A stretch of 64,000 nucleotides of DNA from Secundilactobacillus pentosiphilus. GTDB lineage: Bacteria; Bacillota; Bacilli; Lactobacillales; Lactobacillaceae. The stretch covers positions 1-64,000 of the forward strand of contig NZ_BCMI01000007.1 in assembly GCF_002217985.1 (NCBI RefSeq), written 5' to 3'. How positions within the stretch are numbered: position 1 is the first letter of the stretch; each line of letters begins with the position of its first letter. A program made the translations under genes and the position numbers. Below, in pieces: positions 26,367 to 35,465 of the stretch. Under the pieces are notes generated by a model. That model did not search any database and was not told the origin of the DNA. It saw nothing but the letters and a program-made list of their open reading frames with translations.

Positions 26367-27590
26367 TTAATCACGGGCTTTCTTCACTGATTTATAATCT
26401 GCCCTATAAGCCCAGATGACGATCCCCAGGTTAATAAGAACTAGACCAGTCGTCATTAGAAAGACGTAACGATAATCCAAAACACCCGCAACTCCAGCTG
26501 CCAGCATCGGCCCAATAACCGAACCAATTGCTTGAGCAGACTGATTATAACTAAAAATCCGACTCACTGATTCCTTGGGTGTTGCTAGCGTCATCACCGT
26601 CTGTGTGATTGGCAATAAGGCGGCATCCGAAATACCCACCAAGAATCGGAGAACACCCAAACTCGTGACACCTTGAACGAAAAACATGGGCAAAAACATG
26701 GCTGCACAAAAAATCAACCCGCCAACCAGCACTTTCCGCGGACCAATGTGATCGCCCAAAGCCCCTAACCGTGGTGCCGCAATTAGCGTTGCAATCCCGG
26801 GTAAGGCAGCAATCACCCCACTGATCAGGGCAACGTTCCCGTGATTATGCATCAGTTCTTTGACGAATAAACTAATGATCGGGTTGATTGAAGTGGTTGC
26901 GGCTTGAATCAGCATTGAAGAAATAATCATGGCCCAGACTACCCGAACGTGTTTAATTCCGGTAAAAGCACTTCGTTGCGCATACTTCGGGTTTTCCAAG
27001 GGGTGAAAGTCTTCCTTGACGAAAAACAGGGTGACAAGAGAGGCAATCAGCATCATGCCGCCAAACATGAAAAACGGGATGCGATAACCAAATATCCCAG
27101 CAATATAGCCCCCAATGATGGGACCTACCAGCATACCGCCCACACTACCGGTCGTTAACGTTCCCATTGTTTGACCGCTTTTATGCGTTGGTACTTCACT
27201 GGCCATTAACGCGTAGGCGTTATTAATGTATCCCGAAAAAGCCCCCTGAATGACGCGCAAAGCAATCAAAACCCAAACGGTCGGTGATAGCCCCGTTAAG
27301 GTAGCCGTAATGGTCATTCCAACAGCTGCCCGCATCAGCATCGGCTTTCGGCCAGTCCTATCCGCTAATTTTCCCCAGAAAGGTGACACGATTGCTTGAC
27401 TAAAAAACGTCCCGGAAAATGCCAGCCCAGCATACAGCGTTAATTGCCACTTTGGAAAATTGCCCATTTCACTGATAAACAGCGGTAAAAACGGCAGGCT
27501 CATGCTCGACCCGGCACCGGTAATAAAATTGCCCAGCCACAGTGCGTACAAATTACGCTGCCACTGTGGCATTTTTTCTACTTTTGACAT
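26367..27590 (-). CDS. MFS multidrug efflux-type transporter
   Basis: 407 residues and about twelve hydrophobic helices. Conserved MFS motif A, GKLADRTGRKPML, lies in the loop between helices 2 and 3, and GALGDHIGPRKVL is the equivalent loop between helices 8 and 9. RVIQGAFSGYINNAYAL corresponds to motif B. It belongs to the drug:H+ antiporter-1 group. The start is ATG at 27590, seven bases after AAGGA. Paired with the TetR regulator downstream. Substrate unknown. Confidence 0.87.
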   Translation of the reverse strand: MSKVEKMPQWQRNLYALWLGNFITGAGSSMSLPFLPLFISEMGNFPKWQLTLYAGLAFSGTFFSQAIVSPFWGKLADRTGRKPMLMRAAVGMTITATLTGLSPTVWVLIALRVIQGAFSGYINNAYALMASEVPTHKSGQTMGTLTTGSVGGMLVGPIIGGYIAGIFGYRIPFFMFGGMMLIASLVTLFFVKEDFHPLENPKYAQRSAFTGIKHVRVVWAMIISSMLIQAATTSINPIISLFVKELMHNHGNVALISGVIAALPGIATLIAAPRLGALGDHIGPRKVLVGGLIFCAAMFLPMFFVQGVTSLGVLRFLVGISDAALLPITQTVMTLATPKESVSRIFSYNQSAQAIGSVIGPMLAAGVAGVLDYRYVFLMTTGLVLINLGIVIWAYRADYKSVKKARD

Positions 27591-27644
27591 CAAACCATCC
27601 TTAACGTGTATTTTGCTACTTCATATTTTAGCACTTCAGCTCAT

Positions 27645-27672
27645 CAAAAAAAGGTGCTGTAACAGCACCTTC
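27645..27672 (-). terminator. Terminator of the DUF975 gene
   Basis: Minus-strand AAGGTGCTGT/ACAGCACCTT hairpin followed by a run of T. It lies 13 bp past the stop. Confidence 0.88.
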
Positions 27673-27684
27673 ATTCACATCTTA

Positions 27685-28476
27685 TTATTCATCGTGTGAC
27701 TCATCATCGGAATGCGACTTCGCATCCGGATAGAAGGTTTCCGTTGGTGCAGAACTAGCATCGTGCGCATCAGTTTTATCATCGGGTGTGATGACCGTTG
27801 GCCCGTCATCCGGCGCTTGAGTTCCTTCAGAAGCCAAACTGACATAGAAGTTAGCAAGGGTCTGATTCATATAAGGATAAACCCAGATAATCGGGATAAT
27901 AATGAGGCAAGTTAAGCCCCAGCCAATAAAGCTCAAACCCATTACGAAATATTCCCACTTGTGGCCATCCATCATTGTACGACTCAGCGTGATAGCTTCT
28001 AAAAAGCCGATTTTTTTGCCCTGATCTAAGTAGTCGCGATAAATAAAGATTGCCTGAGAATAAGCTAAAGCTTTAATGATCCCGGGAATCATCAGCAACA
28101 GGCTCCAGAGAATTGTAAAAATACCCGTTAAAACAATCAGCACTAACGAACCCAGAAAATAACTGCCACGGTTAAAAATCGTAAATGACTTGCTAACGGG
28201 TTCCGAAAATTCGCCCACCCCACGCTGCAGGTCGATCATGACAAAGGAAACCCCAACTGCTAATAATGATGACACCAAACTTAACAGATTCAGCCAGCTG
28301 CTGCCGGCGTCATTGCCTGCCATGTTAAAACTGATGTTTCCAAAACCAACTGCTAAACCTAAAATATAAATGGGTAAAAATAAAAGCAGGTAAAAAGTAA
28401 AGTTAGTGTCTAAATACCCCCGAGCATCACTTTTCAGCTTTCGGCGTCGACTTGCCATTGTTGCCTCTTCCATCAT
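27685..28476 (-). CDS. DUF975 family integral membrane protein
   Basis: 263 residues with about five or six hydrophobic segments (first at 25-48) and a hydrophilic acidic C-terminal tail (about 215-263, rich in Asp, Ser and His). N-terminal RRRKLKSDARGYLDTNFTFYLL and IPGIIKALAYSQAIFIYRDY fit DUF975, a family of unknown function widespread in Firmicutes. The start is ATG at 28476, seven bases after GAGGAG. Single gene with its own terminator. Confidence 0.82.
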   Translation of the reverse strand: MMEEATMASRRRKLKSDARGYLDTNFTFYLLLFLPIYILGLAVGFGNISFNMAGNDAGSSWLNLLSLVSSLLAVGVSFVMIDLQRGVGEFSEPVSKSFTIFNRGSYFLGSLVLIVLTGIFTILWSLLLMIPGIIKALAYSQAIFIYRDYLDQGKKIGFLEAITLSRTMMDGHKWEYFVMGLSFIGWGLTCLIIIPIIWVYPYMNQTLANFYVSLASEGTQAPDDGPTVITPDDKTDAHDASSAPTETFYPDAKSHSDDESHDE

Positions 28477-28612
28477 AAAATACTCCTCTCGAATTTATCC
28501 GTAATCCTAAATAAGTTCAAACGGAACGGACATTCCTTCGAAAGTATACTAATATTACAGGAATGTGTCAATTTGGGATTGTTTCAACGACCAAAAAATG
28601 ACTACAATCAAT

Positions 28613-28939
28613 TTAGCCAAGGACATTAATAACTGCCAGTGAAATCACACCAACAATCACGATGACCAGCAGGTTTTTACTGATCACCGCACTGATCAAA
28701 GTTGGAACGCTAGCAAGTATGTTGGGCACATTAAGACTCGGTAACTGCCCTAAATGCTGAATAAACAAGCTTTCCATCCAAAGAGCTGACATAATACAGA
28801 TCGGCACAAAGCCGAGAAAATTAACCACGATTGCAGGCAGTTTAAACTCTTTTAACAGCACAAATGGTACCACTCTGGATAACCAGGTGACTAAACCGCT
28901 ACCTAAAATCACTAGTAAGACATAGCTACTTAGCGACAT
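28613..28939 (-). CDS. azlD: AzlD-family subunit of branched-chain amino acid exporter
   Basis: 108 residues with four hydrophobic segments and the family's RVVPFVLLKEFKLP loop. AzlD acts with AzlC to export branched-chain amino acids (and azaleucine) in Bacillus. The reading frame overlaps the end of azlC by 14 bp, indicating translational coupling. Confidence 0.9.
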   Translation of the reverse strand: MSLSSYVLLVILGSGLVTWLSRVVPFVLLKEFKLPAIVVNFLGFVPICIMSALWMESLFIQHLGQLPSLNVPNILASVPTLISAVISKNLLVIVIVGVISLAVINVLG

Positions 28940-29633
28940 GCTTCAACACCACCCCAAATCCGCAACCAAGTAACGTCACGATTAATAAAAGACCATTTTC
29001 TGGTAACCATTTCATGCCAACGTACATGAATACTGCTACAAACAGAACAACTACCAGTTGGATCGTCAGCTTAATGGTTCGATCCGAAATCATCTGCAAG
29101 TACAAAAGACCGATGAACATGGCGACTAACGCAAAGCCGAACCCGTATTTTTCGGGATTGCTGATCAAATTACCCAGCATGCCGCCCACCGCGGAAGTAC
29201 CTCCCCAAACGAGGTAGGCAAATAAATTGGCCGTATTCAGCCACTTAAAATTAAGCTGATGCTCAGTATAATTGAGCTTGTTCATACTCAGCGCGAAGGT
29301 TTCATCCGTTAGCAAGCTGCCGGCCCAAATATTTTTCAGCATGCTTTCATGCGATAAATATGGTGCCACCACCATACTCATTAATATCATCCGTGCATTT
29401 ACCAAAAAAACTGACAGCACAATGGAGCCAATTCCGGCGTGCATTGCAACTAAACTGACGATGACAAATTCAGCCGAACCCGCATATGTAATTAAAGACA
29501 TCAGTAGTATTTCTAAAATACTCAAACCATTTGCACGAGCCGTGATACCAAAAGCGATTGCAATACCTATGTAGCCAAAAACGGTGGGAACCGTTTCTCT
29601 GAGCGCCGACCTGGCATCTAAATCCCCCGTCAT
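28926..29633 (-). CDS. azlC: AzlC-family branched-chain amino acid exporter
   Basis: 235 residues, about eight helices. Typical N-terminus RSALRETVPTVFGYIGIAIAFG and the segment ITYAGSAEFV identify the AzlC/YgaZ family, which exports Leu, Ile, Val and analogues. The start at 29633 is chosen because GAGGAG lies nine bases ahead; ATG codons at 29639 and 29642 are too close. The strong promoter is at 29668-29696. It links with the epimerase-like gene and the PanE-like reductase as a third branched-chain function in the window. Confidence 0.9.
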   Translation of the reverse strand: MTGDLDARSALRETVPTVFGYIGIAIAFGITARANGLSILEILLMSLITYAGSAEFVIVSLVAMHAGIGSIVLSVFLVNARMILMSMVVAPYLSHESMLKNIWAGSLLTDETFALSMNKLNYTEHQLNFKWLNTANLFAYLVWGGTSAVGGMLGNLISNPEKYGFGFALVAMFIGLLYLQMISDRTIKLTIQLVVVLFVAVFMYVGMKWLPENGLLLIVTLLGCGFGVVLKHVAK

Positions 29634-29667
29634 TCTCATCATCTCCTCATTTTATTACATATCTTAA

Positions 29668-29696
29668 ATCATACGGGTTCACTATAAGCGTGTCAA
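29668..29696 (-). promoter_or_regulatory. Strong promoter of azlCD with adjacent palindrome
   Basis: Minus-strand TTGACA (29691-29696), 17 bp, TATGAT (29668-29673). Immediately upstream is AACCG-TTTCAC-CGGTT (29698-29713), a possible activator or repressor site. Confidence 0.75.
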
Positions 29697-29802
29697 TAAC
29701 CGTTTCACCGGTTTTTATTTGCCTTTAATCCAGCTTTCATCTCCATCTTAAAAGTGCGTTATAATGAAATCGTTTACTGATCTAATTAGGAGGTAATTTT
29801 AA

Positions 29803-30813
29803 ATGTATGAAGCAAGCCCTAACCGCTACGACAACATGGTCTACAACCGACTTGGCGACAGCGGCTTAAAGCTATCTGCCATTGGTTTAGGCTTCTGGCA
29901 TAACTTTGGTTCCGTCGATGCTTACGAAAACATGCGCACCATTGTCCAGCAAGCGTTTGATTTAGGCATCACGTACTTTGATTTAGCCAATAATTATGGT
30001 CCTGAACCAGGCAGTGCCGAAGAAAACTTTGGCCGCATCATGGCGACCGATATGAAACCCTACCGTGACGAAATGGTCATTGCCAGCAAAGCTGGTTATG
30101 AAATGTGGGATGGCCCTTACGGTAACTGGGGTTCCCGCAAAAGTATCATGGCCAGTGCTGACCAAAGTCTCAAGCGCATGGGATTAGACTACGTGGATAT
30201 TTTCTACAGCCACCGTCCCGATCCCGAAACCAACGTTGACGAAACTGCTCAAGCCTTAGATAGTTTAGTCCGCGAAGGTAAGGCACTGTACGTCGGCATT
30301 TCCAACTATTCCGGTGCGCAAACTGAAGCGATCATTAAGTGCTTTAAAGACATGCACACGCCGTTCGTGGTTCACCAACCACGCTATAACATGTTCAACC
30401 GCGGCATTGAAAAAGATCTCTTCCCCGTTTTGAAGAAGTACCATAAAGCCGCTGCCGGTTTCAGTTCACTGTGCCAAGGCCTGCTGACCGATAAGTACCT
30501 CAACGGGATTCCCAAGGATTCACGGGCTGCCAAATCAACCAGTCCGTTCCTTGAACCCAGCCAAGTTGAGCAAACCCTTAAAACGGTTAAAGCACTCAAC
30601 GAAGTGGCTAAGTCCCGTCATCAAACCCTGGCTGAAATGGCGTTAGCATGGAACTTACGTGAACCAGAACTGGCTTGTGTCCTAGTTGGCGCCAGTCGGC
30701 CGCAGCAGCTGGTTGACAACGTCAAAGCCCTGGATAACTTAAAGTTCTCCGATGAAGAACTGGCTAAGATCGATGATATTTTGAGCAAACAGCCTGCCGT
30801 TGATTGGGCCTAA
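29803..30813 (+). CDS. Aldo/keto reductase, YghZ (L-glyceraldehyde 3-phosphate reductase) type
   Basis: 336 residues. The extended N-terminus (NRYDNMVYNRLGDSGLKLSAIGLGFWHNFG) and TYFDLANNYGPEPGSAEENFG are characteristic of the YghZ/Kv-beta-like subgroup, which detoxifies L-glyceraldehyde 3-phosphate and methylglyoxal in E. coli. Catalytic Asp/Tyr are in FDLANNYG, Lys in IASKAGYEMW, His in DIFYSHR. Ribosome site AGGAGG; a TATAAT -10 lies at 29760-29765. Terminated by the shared hairpin at 30840-30883. Confidence 0.88.
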   Translation: MYEASPNRYDNMVYNRLGDSGLKLSAIGLGFWHNFGSVDAYENMRTIVQQAFDLGITYFDLANNYGPEPGSAEENFGRIMATDMKPYRDEMVIASKAGYEMWDGPYGNWGSRKSIMASADQSLKRMGLDYVDIFYSHRPDPETNVDETAQALDSLVREGKALYVGISNYSGAQTEAIIKCFKDMHTPFVVHQPRYNMFNRGIEKDLFPVLKKYHKAAAGFSSLCQGLLTDKYLNGIPKDSRAAKSTSPFLEPSQVEQTLKTVKALNEVAKSRHQTLAEMALAWNLREPELACVLVGASRPQQLVDNVKALDNLKFSDEELAKIDDILSKQPAVDWA

Positions 30814-30839
30814 ACCTTTTAAATTAAAAAATAAGTCAT

Positions 30840-30883
30840 AAAAATCCGGTTATCAGTGATTGACTGACAACCGGATTTTTTTA
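30840..30883. terminator. Bidirectional terminator
   Basis: AAAATCCGGTT/AACCGGATTTT with inner TCAGT/ACTGA. Its right arm touches the stop codon of the alpha-galactosidase gene. Confidence 0.9.
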
Positions 30884-33106
30884 TTGAACAGCGTCGATCA
30901 TGAACCTGCGTGAACTGAAGTCCGCCGAGTTCTTAACGGCCGCGGTATCGTCAAACTCACTGCCGATAACTATCCCGGCATTCATGAGTTCATCACCGTA
31001 ATACGTCTCCGTACTGTCATTGACCCGGTACTGCTTATCGGGATCAAGTCCCCTGAGATACAATCGCTCGTACGGCGCGTTGGGGTGGTTCAAAACTTGA
31101 TATCGGGTAGCAATCGCATGCGCCTGTTGTTCATCGACGACCAGCCAGCTCATAACGTTGCCATCACCGTCAAACGGGCTGTCCATCCGGTACAATTTAC
31201 CGAATTGATACAATGAGCGGTGCTGTTTATAGAAAGCCACCTGTTTTTTGACCTCGTCAGCTTCTTGATCAGACATCTTCGAAATATCTAGTTCGTAGCC
31301 AAAAGCGCCGTAAAAGGCTACGTTAGCACGGGTTTCTAGTGGCGTGATCCGCCCCGTCTGCTCGTTAGGCACCGCTGAAACGTGTGCGCCCATCATGGCC
31401 TGCGGGTAACCGTAGCTGGTGCCGAACTGAATCTTCATTCGCTCAACCGCATCCGTGTCATCACTCGTCCAAGCCTGCGGTGCGTAATACATCATACCTA
31501 GATCAAACCGGCCACCGCCTGACGCGCAGGACTCAAATAAGACATCTGGGTAGGCCTTCGTCAAGCGCTCATACAGGTTATAAACCCCAAGAATATAGCG
31601 GTGTGGCATTTCCAACTGCCGGTCAGCTGGTAACGCTGTGCTGTACATTTCCGTGATGTAACGGTTCATGTCCCACTTAATGTAATCGAGCTTGGTATCC
31701 TGAATCACTTTGCTCATCATCGCGTAAATCGCATCAACCACTTCTGGGCGGCTAAAGTCCAGCACATACTGGTTACGACCGGGTGTGGCGCGCCGCTTTG
31801 GGACGTGAATCAGCCAATCTGGATGTTTTTGGTATAACTCACTATCCATGGAAATCATTTCCGGTTCAAACCAGAGGCCAAACTTCAAGCCCAGGTCATG
31901 GACTTCATCGGCAAAAGCGCCGACCCCGTTTGGCAGCTTCTTCGGATCGACGAACCAATCGCCCAGCGATGTGTGATCATCGTTTCGGTGACCAAACCAG
32001 CCGTCATCCAGCACAAACATTTCAATGCCCAGTTTCTTAGCCTGTTTAGCAATATTAAGCAGCTTTTCATCGTTAAAATCAAAGTAAGTTGCTTCCCAGT
32101 TGTTGACCAAAATTGGCCGTTCCATCCGCCGGTATTTAACGTCGACCAGGTGTTCACCGTAAAACGCCGCCATCTGCTGACTCAGTTGATTCATCCCGTC
32201 AGGTGTGTAGGACATGACGGCTTCAGGCGTTTGAAATGCTTTATCCGGGGCAAGCTGCCATTCAAATTCCGCTGGATTAATGCCCACCAGCACACGGCTG
32301 ACATTCCACTGGTCAACTTCAACTTGGTCTAAGAAATTCCCGGAATAAACCAGGTTAAAGCCAAACACTTCTCCACGATCATCGGTCGTCTGAGGTCGGG
32401 CCAGCATCATGAACGGATTTTGCTGCGGACTGGACGTTGTCCTGACCGAATCAATCGCCTGAATACCTGACCGCAGCGGCGTTCGTACCAGGTGCCGTTC
32501 ACGTGCCCAAGTACCAGCGAACTGAATCAAATCATACTGTTTATCCGGTAAATCAAGCTGAGCACTGAGCGCAGCGTTCAAAGCGACGGGTTCTACCCCG
32601 TGATTTTTGAAGTTCGCACTGCGCACAATCACGTCTTGGTGGGGGAAAACAGTGTAGTTAAGCTCCAGATCTAACTGAATTAGTTCATCGGTCAAATGAA
32701 CGATAAGCGTTTCTGCCCCATCGTCCGTATCGTCAAACGTTGATGGCAGGCCGGCCAATCGCTGCTTCCCCTGTACGACTTCATAGTGGTCGTATTTAAA
32801 ATCGGTAATGCGGCTGCCGTTAGACTGGGTCACCTGATAGGCCGGTCGGCGGAAATCGCCGGTTCCCGTGTCTGAATATTCCTGTTTCAAATCACCTATC
32901 TGAAAACGAGGTTCATCGAGTGAATACGCTGGGGTGTCCGTTTTTAACTCTCGTTTCAAAAGTTCATTGTATTGGGGCTTAACGTGAATTTTCTTACCAT
33001 AATATACCTGACCTAAGATGCCATGTGCTAATACCTGAAAAATATAACTCGTGTGGTCCGTTTGTAAATGGAATGTTTGGTTGGTTTCGTCAACGTGAAT
33101 TGCCAA
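30881..33106 (-). CDS. Alpha-galactosidase, glycoside hydrolase family 36
   Basis: Hydrolyses alpha-1,6-galactosides such as melibiose and raffinose. 741 residues: an N-terminal beta-sandwich (about 1-330), catalytic TIM barrel (about 330-650) and C-terminal beta domain. The nucleophile Asp is in KWDMNR and the acid/base Asp in WTSDDTDA; CASGGGRFDLGM is a typical GH36 substrate motif. It has no signal peptide, so it acts inside the cell on sugar imported by the LacS-type symporter encoded upstream in the same direction. The start is TTG after AAAGGAG. A cre site (33166-33179) sits at its promoter. Confidence 0.95.
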   Translation of the reverse strand: MAIHVDETNQTFHLQTDHTSYIFQVLAHGILGQVYYGKKIHVKPQYNELLKRELKTDTPAYSLDEPRFQIGDLKQEYSDTGTGDFRRPAYQVTQSNGSRITDFKYDHYEVVQGKQRLAGLPSTFDDTDDGAETLIVHLTDELIQLDLELNYTVFPHQDVIVRSANFKNHGVEPVALNAALSAQLDLPDKQYDLIQFAGTWARERHLVRTPLRSGIQAIDSVRTTSSPQQNPFMMLARPQTTDDRGEVFGFNLVYSGNFLDQVEVDQWNVSRVLVGINPAEFEWQLAPDKAFQTPEAVMSYTPDGMNQLSQQMAAFYGEHLVDVKYRRMERPILVNNWEATYFDFNDEKLLNIAKQAKKLGIEMFVLDDGWFGHRNDDHTSLGDWFVDPKKLPNGVGAFADEVHDLGLKFGLWFEPEMISMDSELYQKHPDWLIHVPKRRATPGRNQYVLDFSRPEVVDAIYAMMSKVIQDTKLDYIKWDMNRYITEMYSTALPADRQLEMPHRYILGVYNLYERLTKAYPDVLFESCASGGGRFDLGMMYYAPQAWTSDDTDAVERMKIQFGTSYGYPQAMMGAHVSAVPNEQTGRITPLETRANVAFYGAFGYELDISKMSDQEADEVKKQVAFYKQHRSLYQFGKLYRMDSPFDGDGNVMSWLVVDEQQAHAIATRYQVLNHPNAPYERLYLRGLDPDKQYRVNDSTETYYGDELMNAGIVIGSEFDDTAAVKNSADFSSRRFMIDAVQ

Positions 33107-33165
33107 TGTTGATGACTCCTTTCGAGTGCGATTAGCGGCGTACTGAAACGATACCGTTGCTATTA

Positions 33166-33179
33166 TTGTAGCGCTTTCA
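33166..33179 (-). promoter_or_regulatory. cre site at the alpha-galactosidase promoter
   Basis: TGAAAGCGCTACAA on the minus strand fits the cre consensus with one mismatch. Its TACAAT overlap can serve as -10 with TCGACT 17 bp upstream, so bound CcpA would block RNA polymerase. Confidence 0.75.
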
Positions 33180-33225
33180 TTTTACCTAGTCGAACTAAAG
33201 ACTTTCTTCTTACCTAGCCTAAACG

Positions 33226-33290
33226 TGTTCTCCAAGGCAAAAATCTGCATGTAGTGGGCTAGGGACACAATCCCCAAAACCAGGGATTGC
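33226..33290. repeat. Tandem half copy of element E
   Basis: Shares CCTAGCcTAAACGTGTTC and TCCAAGGC with the full copy 90 bp downstream, then TCTGC, and ends with the apical hairpin AATCCC (33269-33274)/GGGATT (33283-33288). The opposite arm is missing. It lies between LacS and its downstream alpha-galactosidase gene. Confidence 0.85.
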
Positions 33291-33312
33291 TTGCGTTTTT
33301 CTCTTACCTAGC

Positions 33313-33432
33313 TTAAACGTGTTCTCCAAGGCAGGGTCCTGCGTGTAAGGCCAGGGCGACACAAACCCCAAGCCCATGGGTTTATGTCGCCCTGGCCTTA
33401 CACTCCGGTCCCTAAGCGCCTTGGTTCACACT
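33313..33432. repeat. Hairpin element E
   Basis: CCAAGGC (33326-33332) pairs with GCCTTGG (33418-33424). AGGGTCC (33333-33339) pairs with GGTCCCT (33407-33413) with one T-T mismatch. A perfect 19-bp stem joins 33343-33361 with 33385-33403. The apical stem is AAACCC/GGGTTT. The right-side bulge is AAGC; the flanks are TTAAACGTGTTC and TTCACACTC. The outer arm abuts the LacS stop codon at 33426. Confidence 0.92.
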
Positions 33433-35333
33433 CTTATTTTTGCCACCCCCTCCCCATGCTTTACCTGACCACTTTTTGTCTCTAGTTCAAACTTTGCTGC
33501 CTTATCCGTGATCACCATCATTACCGTATCATCATAACCCGCCTTTTTAATCGCCGGCTGCCAAAATTCTATTAGTAAGTCACCCTTTTTCACTTTTTGG
33601 TCCTGCTCCACATACTGGACGAAGCCCGTCCCCTGCATATTGACCGTGCCGATTCCAATATGAATCAACGTCGCAACGCCTTGCTCTGAGACCAACCCGA
33701 TGGCATGCCTCGTTGGAAACGTCACCTTGACCGTACCGCTAAACGGTGCGTAGATTCGTCCGTCCGCCGGTTTGATGGCGAAACCCTGCCCCATTTTACC
33801 GGAAGCAAAGTTGTCATCCGCAACCGCACTAAGCGGTTCAATCTCACCGTCGATCGGCGCCGCATACTGATCACTCACATCACCATTAGCAGCGATGAAA
33901 TCCACGTCCTCACCGAGTGTTTTTTCCCAGGTTTTTTCTAATTCTTCAACGATTTGGGCGTGTTGCTTTTCATCCAACGTCACTTTTTTAAAGAAGATCA
34001 GCGTTCCAATCAGGATCAGTGCTGCCGGGAACCCAAACATCATTAATTTAAACACCATGTGACCGTGCGCAGTAATATCCGCGGCTGATGCCCCAGCGGT
34101 CATTCCAGCCCAGACCGCCGTTAAACCAACGACCCCGTTAGAAATAGCCCCGCCCATCTTATCGAGTAAGGGTCTTACCGATAGGGTCAACGACTCATCC
34201 CGATGACCAAACTTCAACTGACCGTATTCAACGGAATCGGTAATGATCATCAAAACCACTAAGAAAATCAGCGGCTGCGGAATATAAAACAGCACCGCAG
34301 CGGTCAATACGAGCGGTAACGAACTTCCCGCTAATAAGAAGATTACAAGAGCAATGATCATGACCGAAATGGAAATGAAAAACACGTTTCGCCGACTAAA
34401 TTTCTTAGCCATTGGCGGAAAGGCAATCACGGCGAAAACCCCAATAACCGCGTTGATCGAAGCTAAAATACTGAACTGCGACGCATCGCCTAAAATATAG
34501 GTGAAGTAGTACAGTTCCAGTGCGTTGGTGATCTGCATACCAGCCGTATACAAAGCATACGTTAGCGACAGCCACATTAATTGATCGTTTCGCGTCAGCA
34601 CCTTCAGTACACCACGGAAAGTCGTTTTTTCTTTGTTTTTACGCAGCTCAGAATTCTTTTCCTTGGTTCCTAGGCCAACAACCACGGCAGAAATAAAGGA
34701 AGTGGCAGCCACCACTAGCGCAAAGGCAAACCAGCCGCGATTATCCCCCTGACCGTTATTGGAAACTTGAGAAAACATCAGCACGATCGGCATCACCATG
34801 ACCCCCACAATGTTCGCCCCAATGTTTGACCCCACCCGGGCGAAGGTCGCCGTTTTTTCCCGTTCGCGTGAATCAAATGACAACGCGGGAATCATCGACC
34901 AGAAGCCAACGTCTTTAAAGGAATAAAAGATATCCATCGTGATGTAAAGCAGTGCAAATACAATCAGGTATAGGTACGGATTCGACGTGTTCAGTCCACC
35001 CATGTTGGTGAACAAAACCGCAATGATGACCGCACTGATGAACCCGCCACCAACGATCCAGGGCTTAAAATTCCCCCATCGAGTAGACGTATTATCGATC
35101 GTATTGCCAATAAACGGGTCAATCGCCAGTTCCACGAATCGCAGAATAAAAATAATCAGCGTAATATAGCTGATCATTTTAGCGTTCATCCCACCACCGC
35201 TCTTATCAAATAAGTGAGAAGTGACGAACATGATGAAATAAGTGGACAGTGTTGCGTAAAACATATCGTGTCCAAAGGCCCCAAAAGCGTACGATAGTCG
35301 TGAAGTTAAGACTGACTCTTCCTTTTCTTGCAT
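33426..35333 (-). CDS. lacS: LacS/RafP-type galactoside symporter with C-terminal IIA domain
   Basis: 635 residues. Residues about 1-465 form a GPH-family twelve-helix carrier (YAFGAFGHDMFYATLSTYF; DSVEYGQLKFGHRDESLTLSVRPL). Residues about 490-635 are a glucose-type phosphotransferase IIA domain, in which LIHIGIGTV contains the His that HPr phosphorylates in Streptococcus LacS. Such phosphorylation modulates transport. The neighbour alpha-galactosidase suggests raffinose or melibiose uptake, while lacLM at 43-46 kb would allow lactose. Ribosome site AAAGGAG. A cre-like site lies 70 bp upstream. The carrier part is clearly paralogous to the IIA-less symporter at 11461. Confidence 0.92.
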   Translation of the reverse strand: MQEKEESVLTSRLSYAFGAFGHDMFYATLSTYFIMFVTSHLFDKSGGGMNAKMISYITLIIFILRFVELAIDPFIGNTIDNTSTRWGNFKPWIVGGGFISAVIIAVLFTNMGGLNTSNPYLYLIVFALLYITMDIFYSFKDVGFWSMIPALSFDSREREKTATFARVGSNIGANIVGVMVMPIVLMFSQVSNNGQGDNRGWFAFALVVAATSFISAVVVGLGTKEKNSELRKNKEKTTFRGVLKVLTRNDQLMWLSLTYALYTAGMQITNALELYYFTYILGDASQFSILASINAVIGVFAVIAFPPMAKKFSRRNVFFISISVMIIALVIFLLAGSSLPLVLTAAVLFYIPQPLIFLVVLMIITDSVEYGQLKFGHRDESLTLSVRPLLDKMGGAISNGVVGLTAVWAGMTAGASAADITAHGHMVFKLMMFGFPAALILIGTLIFFKKVTLDEKQHAQIVEELEKTWEKTLGEDVDFIAANGDVSDQYAAPIDGEIEPLSAVADDNFASGKMGQGFAIKPADGRIYAPFSGTVKVTFPTRHAIGLVSEQGVATLIHIGIGTVNMQGTGFVQYVEQDQKVKKGDLLIEFWQPAIKKAGYDDTVMMVITDKAAKFELETKSGQVKHGEGVAKIRV

Positions 35334-35401
35334 GATACTGCTCCTTTAATTAAGCGTGGGCTGCAACTCATCGGCAACCATCACGTTGATTATTTGTAGT
35401 T

Positions 35402-35417
35402 TCGTAAGCGGTTTTAA
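35402..35417 (-). promoter_or_regulatory. cre-like site upstream of lacS
   Basis: The palindromic core around AAGCGGTTTT matches a 16-bp cre consensus with two mismatches. It lies between ppdK and lacS, 70 bp before the lacS start. Confidence 0.45.
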
Positions 35418-35465
35418 TAAATGCTAACCAATAATTGCTACCGGGCATATACCCAGTACTTACCG

